Source of the DNA: Pseudomonadota bacterium
GTDB taxonomy: Bacteria; Pseudomonadota; Gammaproteobacteria; Xanthomonadales; Rhodanobacteraceae
Length of the DNA: 6,595 nucleotides
NCBI GenBank assembly: GCA_025351555.1
Contig: JANXVS010000584.1
Coordinates: forward strand, 1-6,595
Reading direction: 5' to 3'
A program made the translations under genes and the position numbers. The notes under the pieces were generated by a model. That model did no database searches. It was not told the DNA's origin and saw nothing but the letters and a program-made list of their open reading frames with translations. Positions 1 through 5,883 of the stretch are shown here, piece after piece. Numbering within the stretch: position 1 is the stretch's first letter; each line of letters starts with the position of its first letter.

Positions 1-141
1 TCGCTGAGGCTTAAGTAAGTGCCATTGGGTCTAGGGCGACATCGACAACGACAACGCATTACCTGCCCCTGGCTGTATCCTTGGACGCTGCCACGCGCGG
101 CGCGAATTGGTTCGCTATCAATTGCCCAATGAAGCGGCATC

Positions 142-147
142 AGGAGG
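142..147 (+). promoter_or_regulatory. Shine-Dalgarno site that sets the start of the zinc-ribbon membrane protein
   Basis: A full AGGAGG lies 4 bases before a GTG codon at 152. The frame is also open from a TTG at 107, but that codon has no comparable ribosome-binding site. Starting at 152 puts the zinc ribbon right at the N-terminus. I saw no convincing gene or sigma-70 promoter in bases 1-141. Confidence 0.7.
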
Positions 148-151
148 AAAC

Positions 152-703
152 GTGTCGTCTTGCCCAAAGTGTGGTGCGGAATTGACCCCAGGCGCTAGCG
201 CTTGCGCGGCGTGTGGCGCGAGTGTTACGCCTGCTGATGCCTCTGCCAAGCGGGCTTCGGTGAGCGCGATCTTCACCCACATCCCGCATCCCCACATCGC
301 GCGACGCAAGCACACAGCGCCGGTCGCAATCAGGGACATGCTTCCGCGCGAGAATGTGATGCAGCGTTTCAACGCCTTGGTTGCCGTGGGCATCACCGGC
401 GCCGTCGGTACCATGTGGTGTGCTTACCTTTTTGCGATGCTTGCACTTGTCAGTCTGCCAGAAGCCATCCGCGGCGGCACCGCGACGCTCGTTGCGTGGA
501 TCGCGCAGACCTTTCTTCAGCTCGTACTGCTGTCGATCATCATCGTCGGCCAACGGGTGTCTGGAGCCGCTTCGGACAAACGCGCGCTCGACACCTACAA
601 CGACGCCGAAGCCGTGCTGCACGAGGCGGTGCAGATCCAGGAACATCTCGCGGCGCAGGACAAGGTGCTGACGAAACTCATCGAAACATTGCCCGCACAT
701 TAG
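152..703 (+). CDS. Zinc-ribbon, two-helix membrane protein of unknown function (DUF1003-like layout)
   Basis: The product is 183 aa when started at the GTG at 152. It opens with a zinc ribbon: CPKCG then CAACG, giving Cys4, Cys7, Cys18 and Cys21 as likely ligands. A basic linker follows (about residues 25-70, with several His, Arg and Lys). Two hydrophobic segments then appear at about 76-102 and 111-133, and are likely transmembrane helices. The tail (134-183) is polar and predicted helical, beginning GQRVSGAASDKRA, and could form a short coiled coil. Two helices followed by a Q-R...D-R polar tail recall DUF1003-type inner-membrane proteins, but this is a resemblance of layout and not an identification. 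The gene is convergent with speD and has no visible operon partner. The ribbon and tail are likely cytoplasmic. No function can be assigned. Confidence 0.75.
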   Translation: MSSCPKCGAELTPGASACAACGASVTPADASAKRASVSAIFTHIPHPHIARRKHTAPVAIRDMLPRENVMQRFNALVAVGITGAVGTMWCAYLFAMLALVSLPEAIRGGTATLVAWIAQTFLQLVLLSIIIVGQRVSGAASDKRALDTYNDAEAVLHEAVQIQEHLAAQDKVLTKLIETLPAH

Positions 704-710
704 CGCCGCA

Positions 711-779
711 ATCCGGGAATGCAGATGCACCCCGGATGACCCGCTCCGCAGTTGCGAGCCCGTTTCACTCCATCGGGCT
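711..779. terminator. Two stem-loops between convergent genes, possible bidirectional terminator
   Basis: The short gap between the membrane-protein gene and the end of speD holds two perfect inverted repeats. One is ATCCGGG (711-717) with CCCGGAT (731-737), a 7-bp stem with a 13-base loop. The other is AGCCCG (757-762) with CGGGCT (774-779), a 6-bp stem with an 11-base loop. Neither has a good T-tract on either strand, so classical intrinsic termination is not proven. Their position between converging transcripts is the main argument. Confidence 0.35.
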
Positions 780-787
780 ATCTGGCT

Positions 788-1573
788 TTACGTCAGGTTC
801 CGCCCGTGGAACAGCTCCTCGATCTCGCGCTTGAGCAACGCTTCGATGCGCTGGCGATCCTTGAACGACAGGTCTTCGGCGTGGGCCTCGAACAGATATG
901 TCTCCAGGTCGAACTCCTTCACGTGCATCTTGGTGTGGAAAATATTTTCCTGATACACGTTGACGTCGAACATCTCGTATTTCTGACGGATGTGCTTGGC
1001 CAGATATTCCTGGATCGAGTTGATGCGATGGTCGATGTAGTGCTTCTTGCCCTTCACGTCGCGGGTGAATCCGCGCACGCGATAGTCCATGGTCACGATA
1101 TCGGATTCGAAACTGTCGATCAGATAGTTCAACGCCTTCAGCGGCGAAATCACGCCGCAGGTAGCCACGTCGATATCGGCGCGAAAGGTGGCGATGCCGT
1201 TGTGCGGATGCGTTTCCGGATAGGTGTGGACGGTGATGTGGCTCTTGTCCAGGTGGGCGACCACCGCATCGGAAATCATATCGCGGCCGAGCTTGTCCAC
1301 GGTCGGATGTTCGGAGATCAGGATCGTCACGGAAGCGCCCTGCGGATCGTAATCCTCGCGCGCGACGTTCAAGATATTGGCGCCGATGATCTCGGCCACA
1401 TCGGTCAGGATCTTGGTCAGGCGATCCGAATCGTATTGCTCGTCGATGTACTCGATATAACGATCGCGCTGTTCCGGCGTCACCGCGTAGCAGATGTCAT
1501 AGATATTGAAGCTGAGCGCCTTGGTCAGGTTGTTGAAACCCTGGAGCTTCAGGCGAGGGAGAGGTTTGACCAC
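788..1573 (-). CDS. speD: S-adenosylmethionine decarboxylase proenzyme, E. coli type
   Basis: SpeD decarboxylates S-adenosylmethionine to the aminopropyl donor used by spermidine synthase, in the cytoplasm. The proenzyme cuts itself to form a pyruvoyl cofactor. The 261-aa product closely follows the E. coli-type family (E. coli 264 aa). [17 protein letters not shown] holds the expected cleavage site between Lys110 and Ser111, giving a beta chain of about 110 aa and an alpha chain of about 151 aa. Cys139 in [15 protein letters not shown] matches the catalytic Cys140 of E. coli. [24 protein letters not shown] and the C-terminal YGRN-like FHGRN are also present. I chose the GTG at 1573: GAGG lies 8 bases upstream and the N-terminus becomes [15 protein letters not shown], as in xanthomonads. 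An in-frame ATG at 1648 would add 25 residues without family support. No speE is in the window. The gene is divergent from clp. Confidence 0.96.
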   Translation of the reverse strand: MVKPLPRLKLQGFNNLTKALSFNIYDICYAVTPEQRDRYIEYIDEQYDSDRLTKILTDVAEIIGANILNVAREDYDPQGASVTILISEHPTVDKLGRDMISDAVVAHLDKSHITVHTYPETHPHNGIATFRADIDVATCGVISPLKALNYLIDSFESDIVTMDYRVRGFTRDVKGKKHYIDHRINSIQEYLAKHIRQKYEMFDVNVYQENIFHTKMHVKEFDLETYLFEAHAEDLSFKDRQRIEALLKREIEELFHGRNLT

Positions 1574-1615
1574 GGTGAAGACCTCGCAGATGGACGCGGC
1601 GATGCAGGGGCGCGA

Positions 1616-1621
1616 ATTATG
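1616..1621 (-). promoter_or_regulatory. Possible -10 element of the speD promoter
   Basis: The 218-base gap between the divergent speD and clp starts must hold both promoters. On the minus strand CATAAT (1621-1616) matches the sigma-70 -10 consensus at five of six positions. It would give an untranslated leader of roughly 35 bases before the speD GTG. The -35 region about 17 bases upstream (TTTTCC) is poor. For clp, TAAGAT at 1722-1727 on the plus strand is a weaker -10 candidate with no clear -35. I saw no CRP-type TGTGA-N6-TCACA site. Confidence 0.3.
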
Positions 1622-1791
1622 GATCAAGTCGGGGGCGCGGAAAACCATCGAATCATCCCATCTAATCAGGCCAACTGCGGTACTATCGACTTCGGAGGGA
1701 ATTTTTAGCCTCGATTTCGACTAAGATTGGCCACTCGCAGGGGCATGCCGAGGCTGTCGCCTGCAAGTGAGGCAGCGGGGGAGGATCCAGA

Positions 1792-2493
1792 TTGGGCATG
1801 GTCGAGCTACGCTATACGCTGCAACGCGCGGTCAATCGCGTGCAGGCCCCAAGTTCACTGGTGCTCGATCGCGAGGCGCTGGAGCGCTTCCTGGCGCAGT
1901 GCCATCGCCGCCGCTATCCGGGCAAGACTGCGATCATCCGCCCCGGCGATTCGGCCAACATTTTATACTTCATCATCGAGGGCTCGGTGACCGTGTCCAC
2001 CGAGGACGAGGACGGCCGCGAGCTGATTCTGGCGTACATCAACGCCGGCGAATTCATCGGCGAGATGGGCCTGTTCGTGGAAACCCCGCGACGCGAAGTG
2101 ATGGTGCGCACGCGCACCTCGTGCGATCTGGCCGAGATCAGCTATGAGCGCATGTTCCAGCTGTTTGACGGGACGCTGCACGAAGAATGTTCCAAGGTAC
2201 TGTTCGCGATCGGCACGCAGCTGACCAACCGCTTGCTGCACACCTCGCGCAAGGTCAGCCGCCTGGCCTTCATGGACGTCACCAGCCGCGTCGCCAAGAC
2301 CCTGATCGATCTGACCGAAGAACCCGATGCGATGACGCATCCGAAAGGCATGCAGATCCGCATCTCGCGCCAGGAAATCAGCCGCATCGTCGGCTGCTCG
2401 CGCGAGATGGTCGGGCGTGTGCTCAAGCAGCTGGAAGAGCAAGGCATGATTTCGGTCGCCGGCAAGACCATCGTGGTATTTACCACGCACTGA
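1792..2493 (+). CDS. clp: Clp/CRP-family global transcription regulator
   Basis: A cytoplasmic DNA-binding regulator of the CRP superfamily, 233 aa. A cyclic-nucleotide-binding beta-roll spans about 25-125, with RPGD at 50-53, GEFIGEMGLF at 86-95 and RRE at 100-102. The dimer helix (about 126-160) includes HTSRKVSRLAF. A winged helix-turn-helix spans about 165-230. Its recognition helix GCSREMVGRVLKQLEEQG keeps the Arg, Glu and Arg that contact DNA in E. coli CRP. In xanthomonads Clp controls virulence and exoenzyme genes and binds cyclic di-GMP. Glu102 sits where E. coli CRP has Ser83 and where Xanthomonas Clp also has Glu. Thr151-Ser152 match CRP Thr127-Ser128, so ligand preference is open. 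The TTG at 1792 is preferred because GGAGG (1780-1784) lies 7 bases upstream. An in-frame ATG at 1798 would be 13 bases away and shorten the protein by two residues. Crp or Vfr are equivalent names. Confidence 0.94.
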   Translation: MGMVELRYTLQRAVNRVQAPSSLVLDREALERFLAQCHRRRYPGKTAIIRPGDSANILYFIIEGSVTVSTEDEDGRELILAYINAGEFIGEMGLFVETPRREVMVRTRTSCDLAEISYERMFQLFDGTLHEECSKVLFAIGTQLTNRLLHTSRKVSRLAFMDVTSRVAKTLIDLTEEPDAMTHPKGMQIRISRQEISRIVGCSREMVGRVLKQLEEQGMISVAGKTIVVFTTH

Positions 2494-2506
2494 CCCTGCG
2501 CGTCAG
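2472..2506. terminator. Hairpins at the clp-trpC tail-to-tail junction
   Basis: clp and trpC converge with only 9 bases between their stop codons. CGTGGTA-TT-TACCACG (2472-2487) is a perfect palindrome inside the last clp codons. CTGAC (2490-2494) pairs with GTCAG (2502-2506) around a 7-base loop, and this second hairpin contains both stop codons. No T-tract follows on either strand, so a terminator role is inferred from position only. Confidence 0.35.
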
Positions 2507-3306
2507 GCTTGACCAAACAACCGCCTCAACTCCATGCCCGGATCGTCCGCGCGCATGAATGCCTCGCCGACCAGGAATGCATTGACGCTGGCCTCGCGCA
2601 TGCGCGCCACATCCGCACGTGTGTGGATTCCGCTCTCAGTCACCAGCAGGCGATCGGCAGGCACGCGTTCGCGCAAGGCCAGCGTGGTATCCAGCGACGT
2701 CTGGAACGTGCGCAGATTGCGATTGTTGACGCCAATCAGTCGCGCCGGCGTTGCCAGCGCGCGATCAAGTTCCGTCGCATCGTGCGCCTCGGCCAGCACG
2801 TCCATGCCGAGCTCGTGCGCCAAAGTGGAAAATTCCATCAGCGCTGCATCGCTGAGCGCGGCGACGATCAAGAGGATGCAATCGGCGCCGAGCGTGCGCG
2901 CTTCATACACCTGATATGCATCGATCGTGAAGTCCTTGCGCAGAACCGGCAACGCACAAGCGTCGCGCGCATCGCGCAGATAGGCATCGGCACCGTGGAA
3001 AAAATCCATGTCGGTCAGTACCGATAAACACGCCGCACCGCCCGCTTCGTAGCTGCGGGCAATGGCTGCGGGGTCGAAGTCCGCGCGGATCACGCCCTGG
3101 CTCGGGCTGGCCTTCTTCACCTCGGCAATCACGGCAGGATGCGCATCGGCGATCTTCTGGCGCAACGCCGCGACAAAGCCGCGCGGCGCTGGCGCCGTGG
3201 CGGCGTGCAGTTGCAATTCGGCAAGGTTGACGCGAGAGCTGCGTTCGGCGATTTCCGCCACCTTGCGCGCGAGGATGCGTTGCAAGATATCGCTCGGCGT
3301 GTTCAT
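2503..3306 (-). CDS. trpC: Indole-3-glycerol phosphate synthase
   Basis: TrpC closes the indole ring, turning carboxyphenylaminodeoxyribulose phosphate into indole-3-glycerol phosphate with loss of CO2 and water. It acts in the cytoplasm, late in tryptophan synthesis. The 267-aa protein is a single-domain TIM barrel of usual length, with no PRAI (TrpF) domain fused. Family motifs appear in order: [11 protein letters not shown] (61-71), VLRKDF (121-126), GADCILLI (140-147), EAH (173-175), GVNNRNL (192-198), ESGI (224-227) and FLVGEAFMR (244-252). Catalytic counterparts Glu62, Lys64, Lys124, Glu173, Asn194 and Ser225 are present. The ATG overlaps the trpD stop by one base (TGATG), and AGGA lies 5 bases upstream of it, so translation is probably coupled. 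It is the last gene of trpGDC. Confidence 0.97.
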   Translation of the reverse strand: MNTPSDILQRILARKVAEIAERSSRVNLAELQLHAATAPAPRGFVAALRQKIADAHPAVIAEVKKASPSQGVIRADFDPAAIARSYEAGGAACLSVLTDMDFFHGADAYLRDARDACALPVLRKDFTIDAYQVYEARTLGADCILLIVAALSDAALMEFSTLAHELGMDVLAEAHDATELDRALATPARLIGVNNRNLRTFQTSLDTTLALRERVPADRLLVTESGIHTRADVARMREASVNAFLVGEAFMRADDPGMELRRLFGQA

Positions 3307-4340
3307 CAGCGTCCTGCGATGCGCCGCGTCGCCGCAACGAAGCGGTCGAGCTTCGCGCGCGCCGCACCTGAGGCGACTGCTGCGCGCGCCTGCTCGATGC
3401 CGGCGGCGATCGAGTCGGCGAGCTCGGCCACATACAGCGCCGCACCGGCATTGAGCAGCACGATGTCGCGCACCGGGCCGGGCTTGTCGTCCAACGCTTC
3501 GAGCACGCGCAGGCGCGACTCGGGAGCGTCGTTCACGCGCAGCGCGTCGCTCGCGGACGAGGCCAGGCCGAAATCGCGGGGATGGATTTCGTACTCGTGT
3601 ACCTCGTCGCCACGCAGTTCACCGATCAGAGTCGCGCCGCCGAGGGTGATTTCGTCCATGCCGTCGCGGCCCCAGACCACCAGCGCTCGATGGGCGCCGA
3701 GCCGTTGCAGTGCACGCACTTGGATGCCAACCAGATCCTGATGAAACACGCCCATCAGGATATTTGGCGCGCCCGCGGGATTGGTCAGCGGACCCAGGAT
3801 ATTGAACAACGTGCGCACGCCCATTTCCTTGCGCACGGGTGCCACGACCTTCATCGCCGGATGATGGATCGGCGCGAACATAAAGCCGATGCCGACATCC
3901 TCCAGACACATGGCAACTTGTTCCGGTGACAGATCAATTACGGCGCCGAGTGCTTCAAGTACATCCGCGCTGCCAGACTTGGACGACACACTGCGATTAC
4001 CGTGCTTGGCCACGCGCGCGCCTGCGGCCGCAGCGACGAACATCGACGCCGTGGAAATGTTGAACGTGTTGCTGCCATCACCGCCGGTGCCGACGATGTC
4101 GACGAAATGCTTGTAGGGTGGCACATGCACGCGTGCGCTCATCTCGCGCATTACGCTCGCCGCGGCAGCGATCTCGCCGACGGTTTCCTTCTTCACCCGC
4201 AGCCCGGACAGGATCGCCGCCACCATCAGCGGCGACACCTCGCCGCGCATGATCTGGCGCATCAGATCGACCATTTCGTCCTGGAAGATTTCGCGGTGTT
4301 CGATCGTGCGCAGCAGCGCTTCCTGCGGGGTGATCGGCAT
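3306..4340 (-). CDS. trpD: Anthranilate phosphoribosyltransferase
   Basis: TrpD joins anthranilate to phosphoribosyl pyrophosphate, giving phosphoribosylanthranilate, as a cytoplasmic and usually dimeric enzyme. The product is 344 aa, normal for the stand-alone form, with no fused glutamine amidotransferase. A small helical domain occupies about 1-70. The PRPP loop [14 protein letters not shown] is at 84-97, and [15 protein letters not shown] (112-126) is a second substrate-binding segment. HHPAMK is at 159-164. Arg176 in [17 protein letters not shown] is the likely anthranilate-contacting arginine. Asp229-Glu230 are the likely magnesium ligands. The start lies 12 bases after the trpG stop. 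The gap has no good Shine-Dalgarno site and reads CCTCC just before the ATG, so initiation probably depends on translation of trpG. Confidence 0.97.
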   Translation of the reverse strand: MPITPQEALLRTIEHREIFQDEMVDLMRQIMRGEVSPLMVAAILSGLRVKKETVGEIAAAASVMREMSARVHVPPYKHFVDIVGTGGDGSNTFNISTASMFVAAAAGARVAKHGNRSVSSKSGSADVLEALGAVIDLSPEQVAMCLEDVGIGFMFAPIHHPAMKVVAPVRKEMGVRTLFNILGPLTNPAGAPNILMGVFHQDLVGIQVRALQRLGAHRALVVWGRDGMDEITLGGATLIGELRGDEVHEYEIHPRDFGLASSASDALRVNDAPESRLRVLEALDDKPGPVRDIVLLNAGAALYVAELADSIAAGIEQARAAVASGAARAKLDRFVAATRRIAGR

Positions 4341-4352
4341 GGAGGATTCCGG

Positions 4353-4946
4353 TTAGGCGGCCAGGCGCGCAGTGTGCAGGAAATTGCGCAGCAGGTCATG
4401 CCCATGCTGGGTCAGGATCGATTCGGGGTGAAACTGCACGCCTTCGATCTCGAGCGCGCGATGGCGCAGACCCATAATCTCGTCGATGCTGCCATCGTCA
4501 TTCTGCGTCCACGCCGTGACTTCCAGGCATTGCGGCAAAGTGGATTTCTCCACAACCAGCGAATGATAACGCGTCGCTTCAAATGGATTCGGTACGCCAG
4601 CGAATACGCCCTTGCCCGTGTGATGGATCATCGAAGTCTTGCCGTGCATGATCCGACCCGCGCGCACGACCTTGCCGCCGAAGGCCTGACCGATGCTCTG
4701 ATGGCCCAGGCAAACACCGAGAATCGGGATCGGCCCGCCAAGTTTTTCGATCAGTTGCAGCGATACGCCGGCCTGATCGGGCGTGCCCGGGCCGGGCGAG
4801 ATCACGATGCGCTCCGGCGCCATTTGCTGGATTTGCTCCACCGACAGCTGGTCGTTGCGCGCAACGCGCACATCCTGACCCAGCTCGCCCAGGTATTGGA
4901 CGAGGTTGTAGGTGAAGCTGTCGTAGTTGTCGATCATCAGGATCAT
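4353..4946 (-). CDS. trpG: Anthranilate synthase component II, glutamine amidotransferase
   Basis: TrpG hydrolyses glutamine and passes ammonia to TrpE, which makes anthranilate from chorismate. It is a 197-aa class I glutamine amidotransferase of standard length. The start [23 protein letters not shown] is typical. PGPG (51-54) is the oxyanion loop. Cys79 in GVCLGHQ is the nucleophile, and His173 and Glu175 in VQFHPES complete the triad. HSL at 128-130 is also conserved. In many bacteria the same protein serves 4-amino-4-deoxychorismate synthase (PabA role). No second copy is visible here, so that dual role is possible. It is the first gene of trpGDC and is separated from trpE by about 0.9 kb. 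The only strong purine-rich motif (GGGAGGG) lies about 15 bases upstream; the nearer AGG is weak. Confidence 0.97.
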   Translation of the reverse strand: MILMIDNYDSFTYNLVQYLGELGQDVRVARNDQLSVEQIQQMAPERIVISPGPGTPDQAGVSLQLIEKLGGPIPILGVCLGHQSIGQAFGGKVVRAGRIMHGKTSMIHHTGKGVFAGVPNPFEATRYHSLVVEKSTLPQCLEVTAWTQNDDGSIDEIMGLRHRALEIEGVQFHPESILTQHGHDLLRNFLHTARLAA

Positions 4947-4963
4947 GTCGCTTCGCCTAAGCC

Positions 4964-4980
4964 CTCCCTTTCAAGGGGAC
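4964..4980 (-). repeat. Palindromic GC-rich motif in the trpG leader
   Basis: CCCTT-TC-AAGGG (4966-4977) is a perfect small palindrome inside a C-rich then G-rich tract. It sits 20-30 bases upstream of the trpG start. The tract through about 5000 resembles a short palindromic sequence I recall as dispersed in several proteobacterial genomes. On the trpG transcript the G-rich arm includes part of the only strong Shine-Dalgarno-like motif. Confidence 0.35.
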
Positions 4981-5016
4981 GGTTGGGTGGGATGGTGTTG
5001 ATTCGCGCGCAGGCAG

Positions 5017-5038
5017 ATTCTAACCGCATCCATGCGGT
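5017..5038 (-). promoter_or_regulatory. Possible trpGDC promoter with overlapping palindrome
   Basis: On the minus strand TAGAAT (5022-5017) matches the -10 consensus at five of six positions and points toward trpG. Directly upstream, in the spacer position, is the perfect palindrome ACCGCAT-CC-ATGCGGT (5023-5038). A repressor bound there would block RNA polymerase. No good -35 is visible, and the palindrome does not resemble the E. coli TrpR operator. It may instead be the first hairpin of the adjoining repeat-rich segment. No leader peptide with tandem Trp codons was found, so classical attenuation is not supported here. Confidence 0.3.
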
Positions 5039-5042
5039 ATTC

Positions 5043-5404
5043 CGCTCGCTTCCCGCGAGCGTGTAACTTTTCTTTGCTGGTGCAAAGAAAAGTCACCAAA
5101 AGAAAGCACACCCCGGCGCAGCGCTCTACGGGCATCCTGCCCTGCGAGTTCGCGAGCGCACTACGGGGCTCGTTGAACGCACTTTGCCCGCTACGCTTCC
5201 AGCTACGCGGGCAAAGCCCGGCCTGCGCCATCCATGGCTTCGGCGCTCAGCGGCGCGAGATGCGCTTCAACGCATCTCGCTTCTTCCGCCTCGCCCCTGT
5301 ACGTGCAACGAACTGGCGCGCATCGTGCGCGCCATCCTGCGGACTTTCCTACGCGCGCTCGCCGCAGCGCAGGGGCCCCAAGAGCAACGCACATTCCATG
5401 TGCG
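5043..5404. repeat. Stem-loop-rich intergenic element, probable dispersed Lysobacterales repeat
   Basis: The gap between trpG and the next gene (4947-5463) holds no convincing gene but many perfect inverted repeats. The clearest arm pairs are 5043-5049/5055-5061, 5066-5077/5082-5093 (12 bp, loop TGGT), 5130-5134/5138-5142, 5182-5191/5207-5216, 5255-5264/5271-5280, 5314-5322/5326-5334 and 5388-5394/5398-5404. A longer-range pair, 5293-5299/5370-5376, encloses the sixth of these. The opening ACTTTTCTTTGC hairpin followed by CACCAAAAGAAAGCACACC matches my memory of a repeat scattered between genes in Xanthomonas, Stenotrophomonas and relatives. That recall cannot be checked here. Open frames across it (for example 5032-5499, plus) give Arg/Ser/Ala-rich sequence without a fold, as such repeats usually do. 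No terminal repeats or transposase mark it as an insertion sequence. Confidence 0.6.
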
Positions 5405-5463
5405 CAGAAGCAGAGCAGTCTCATCGCGGTCTACTCGCGAATACGAGCCTGCGTGATGTGAAA

Positions 5464-5883
5464 TCAACAAACCAGATTTTTGCAAATTGGCGGTTTTGAT
5501 TTTCGTTCTGAAGAACTCTCTTGGGCTTGCCTACTTGCCCATGCGCCCAAAACAAGCCAACGTGCGCCTTCATAAATTACCAGATCAATTGGTCCATCGT
5601 CGGCAATGTATTTCTTCTCAGCTTTGCTTCTGATCACGTTTGAAATATCTGAGAGCCTCAATACCCGAACGTTCTCCCAGCCATTCGCGCCGGTGTTCAC
5701 TTTCTTCTCAACTTGCTCATCCGTAAATCGCGTTAGCTCAAAGTAGCGCCTTTTTCCACGAATCGTGCATACGACATCCGGAGCAGGAGGTGCGAGCTGG
5801 TCGATCGAACTTTGATCCACCAACAGACCCGCCAAGTCGATAAATTCTTCAAAAACAGCGCGCTCGATCTTGTCTTTCCTCAC
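5464..5883 (-). CDS. Small protein of unknown function inserted after trpE; weak PD-(D/E)xK-like pattern
   Basis: The GTG at 5883 overlaps the trpE stop as GTGA (4-base overlap), a usual sign of translational coupling, and gives 139 aa. The frame is open to an ATG at 5949, but that stretch is only the shadow of trpE. Visible features are an acidic helix near the N-terminus (about 5-24), then PD at 35-36. A strand ending in FELT follows at 48-51, with a helix carrying Lys87, Lys90 and Lys91 (RSKAEKKY). A hydrophobic strand DLVIYE lies at 100-105 and the tail is Ser/Lys-rich. PD-x12-E-x-T followed by a Lys-bearing helix and a DLxIY strand recalls divergent PD-(D/E)xK-fold proteins, with Thr in place of the usual Lys. 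This is a hypothesis. There is no signal peptide or membrane segment. GC is about 49% over 5521-5880 by my count, against 68-75% in three 60-base samples of trpE and trpD. This suggests acquired DNA. The tail may have been altered by the adjoining repeat. Confidence 0.6.
   Translation of the reverse strand: MRKDKIERAVFEEFIDLAGLLVDQSSIDQLAPPAPDVVCTIRGKRRYFELTRFTDEQVEKKVNTGANGWENVRVLRLSDISNVIRSKAEKKYIADDGPIDLVIYEGARWLVLGAWASRQAQESSSERKSKPPICKNLVC

Noticed and set aside
107..151. TTG start adding 15 residues to the zinc-ribbon membrane protein
   Set aside because: There is no ribosome-binding site before it, whereas AGGAGG directly precedes the GTG at 152.
1574..1648. A 25-residue N-terminal extension of SpeD from an upstream ATG
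   Set aside because: The family starts at MVKPLPRL or its equivalent. The GTG at 1573 has GAGG 8 bases upstream, and the extension has no family-like sequence.
752..1708. Long plus-strand open frame opposite speD
   Set aside because: It is the antisense shadow of a highly conserved gene. Its predicted protein is His/Val/Asp-rich and has no recognisable domain.
1574..1791. CRP/Clp autoregulatory site in the speD-clp gap
   Set aside because: No TGTGA-N6-TCACA-like palindrome was found on either strand by eye.
4947..5062. Tryptophan leader peptide and attenuator before trpG
   Set aside because: A short frame beginning ATGGATGCGG (minus strand) contains no Trp codons, and there is no terminator with a U-tract.
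4002..5066. Long plus-strand open frame opposite trpD and trpG
   Set aside because: It is a shadow of two well-conserved enzymes and runs into the intergenic repeat. Nothing in it resembles a known protein.
5043..5404. CRISPR array, tRNA or insertion sequence in the intergenic element
   Set aside because: The hairpins differ in sequence and spacing, no regular repeat-spacer pattern or cloverleaf is present, and there is no transposase or terminal inverted repeat.
5032..5499. Open frames across the stem-loop-rich segment as a small gene
   Set aside because: The sequence is low-complexity and Arg/Ser-rich, several overlapping frames are open on both strands, and the palindromes explain the composition better.
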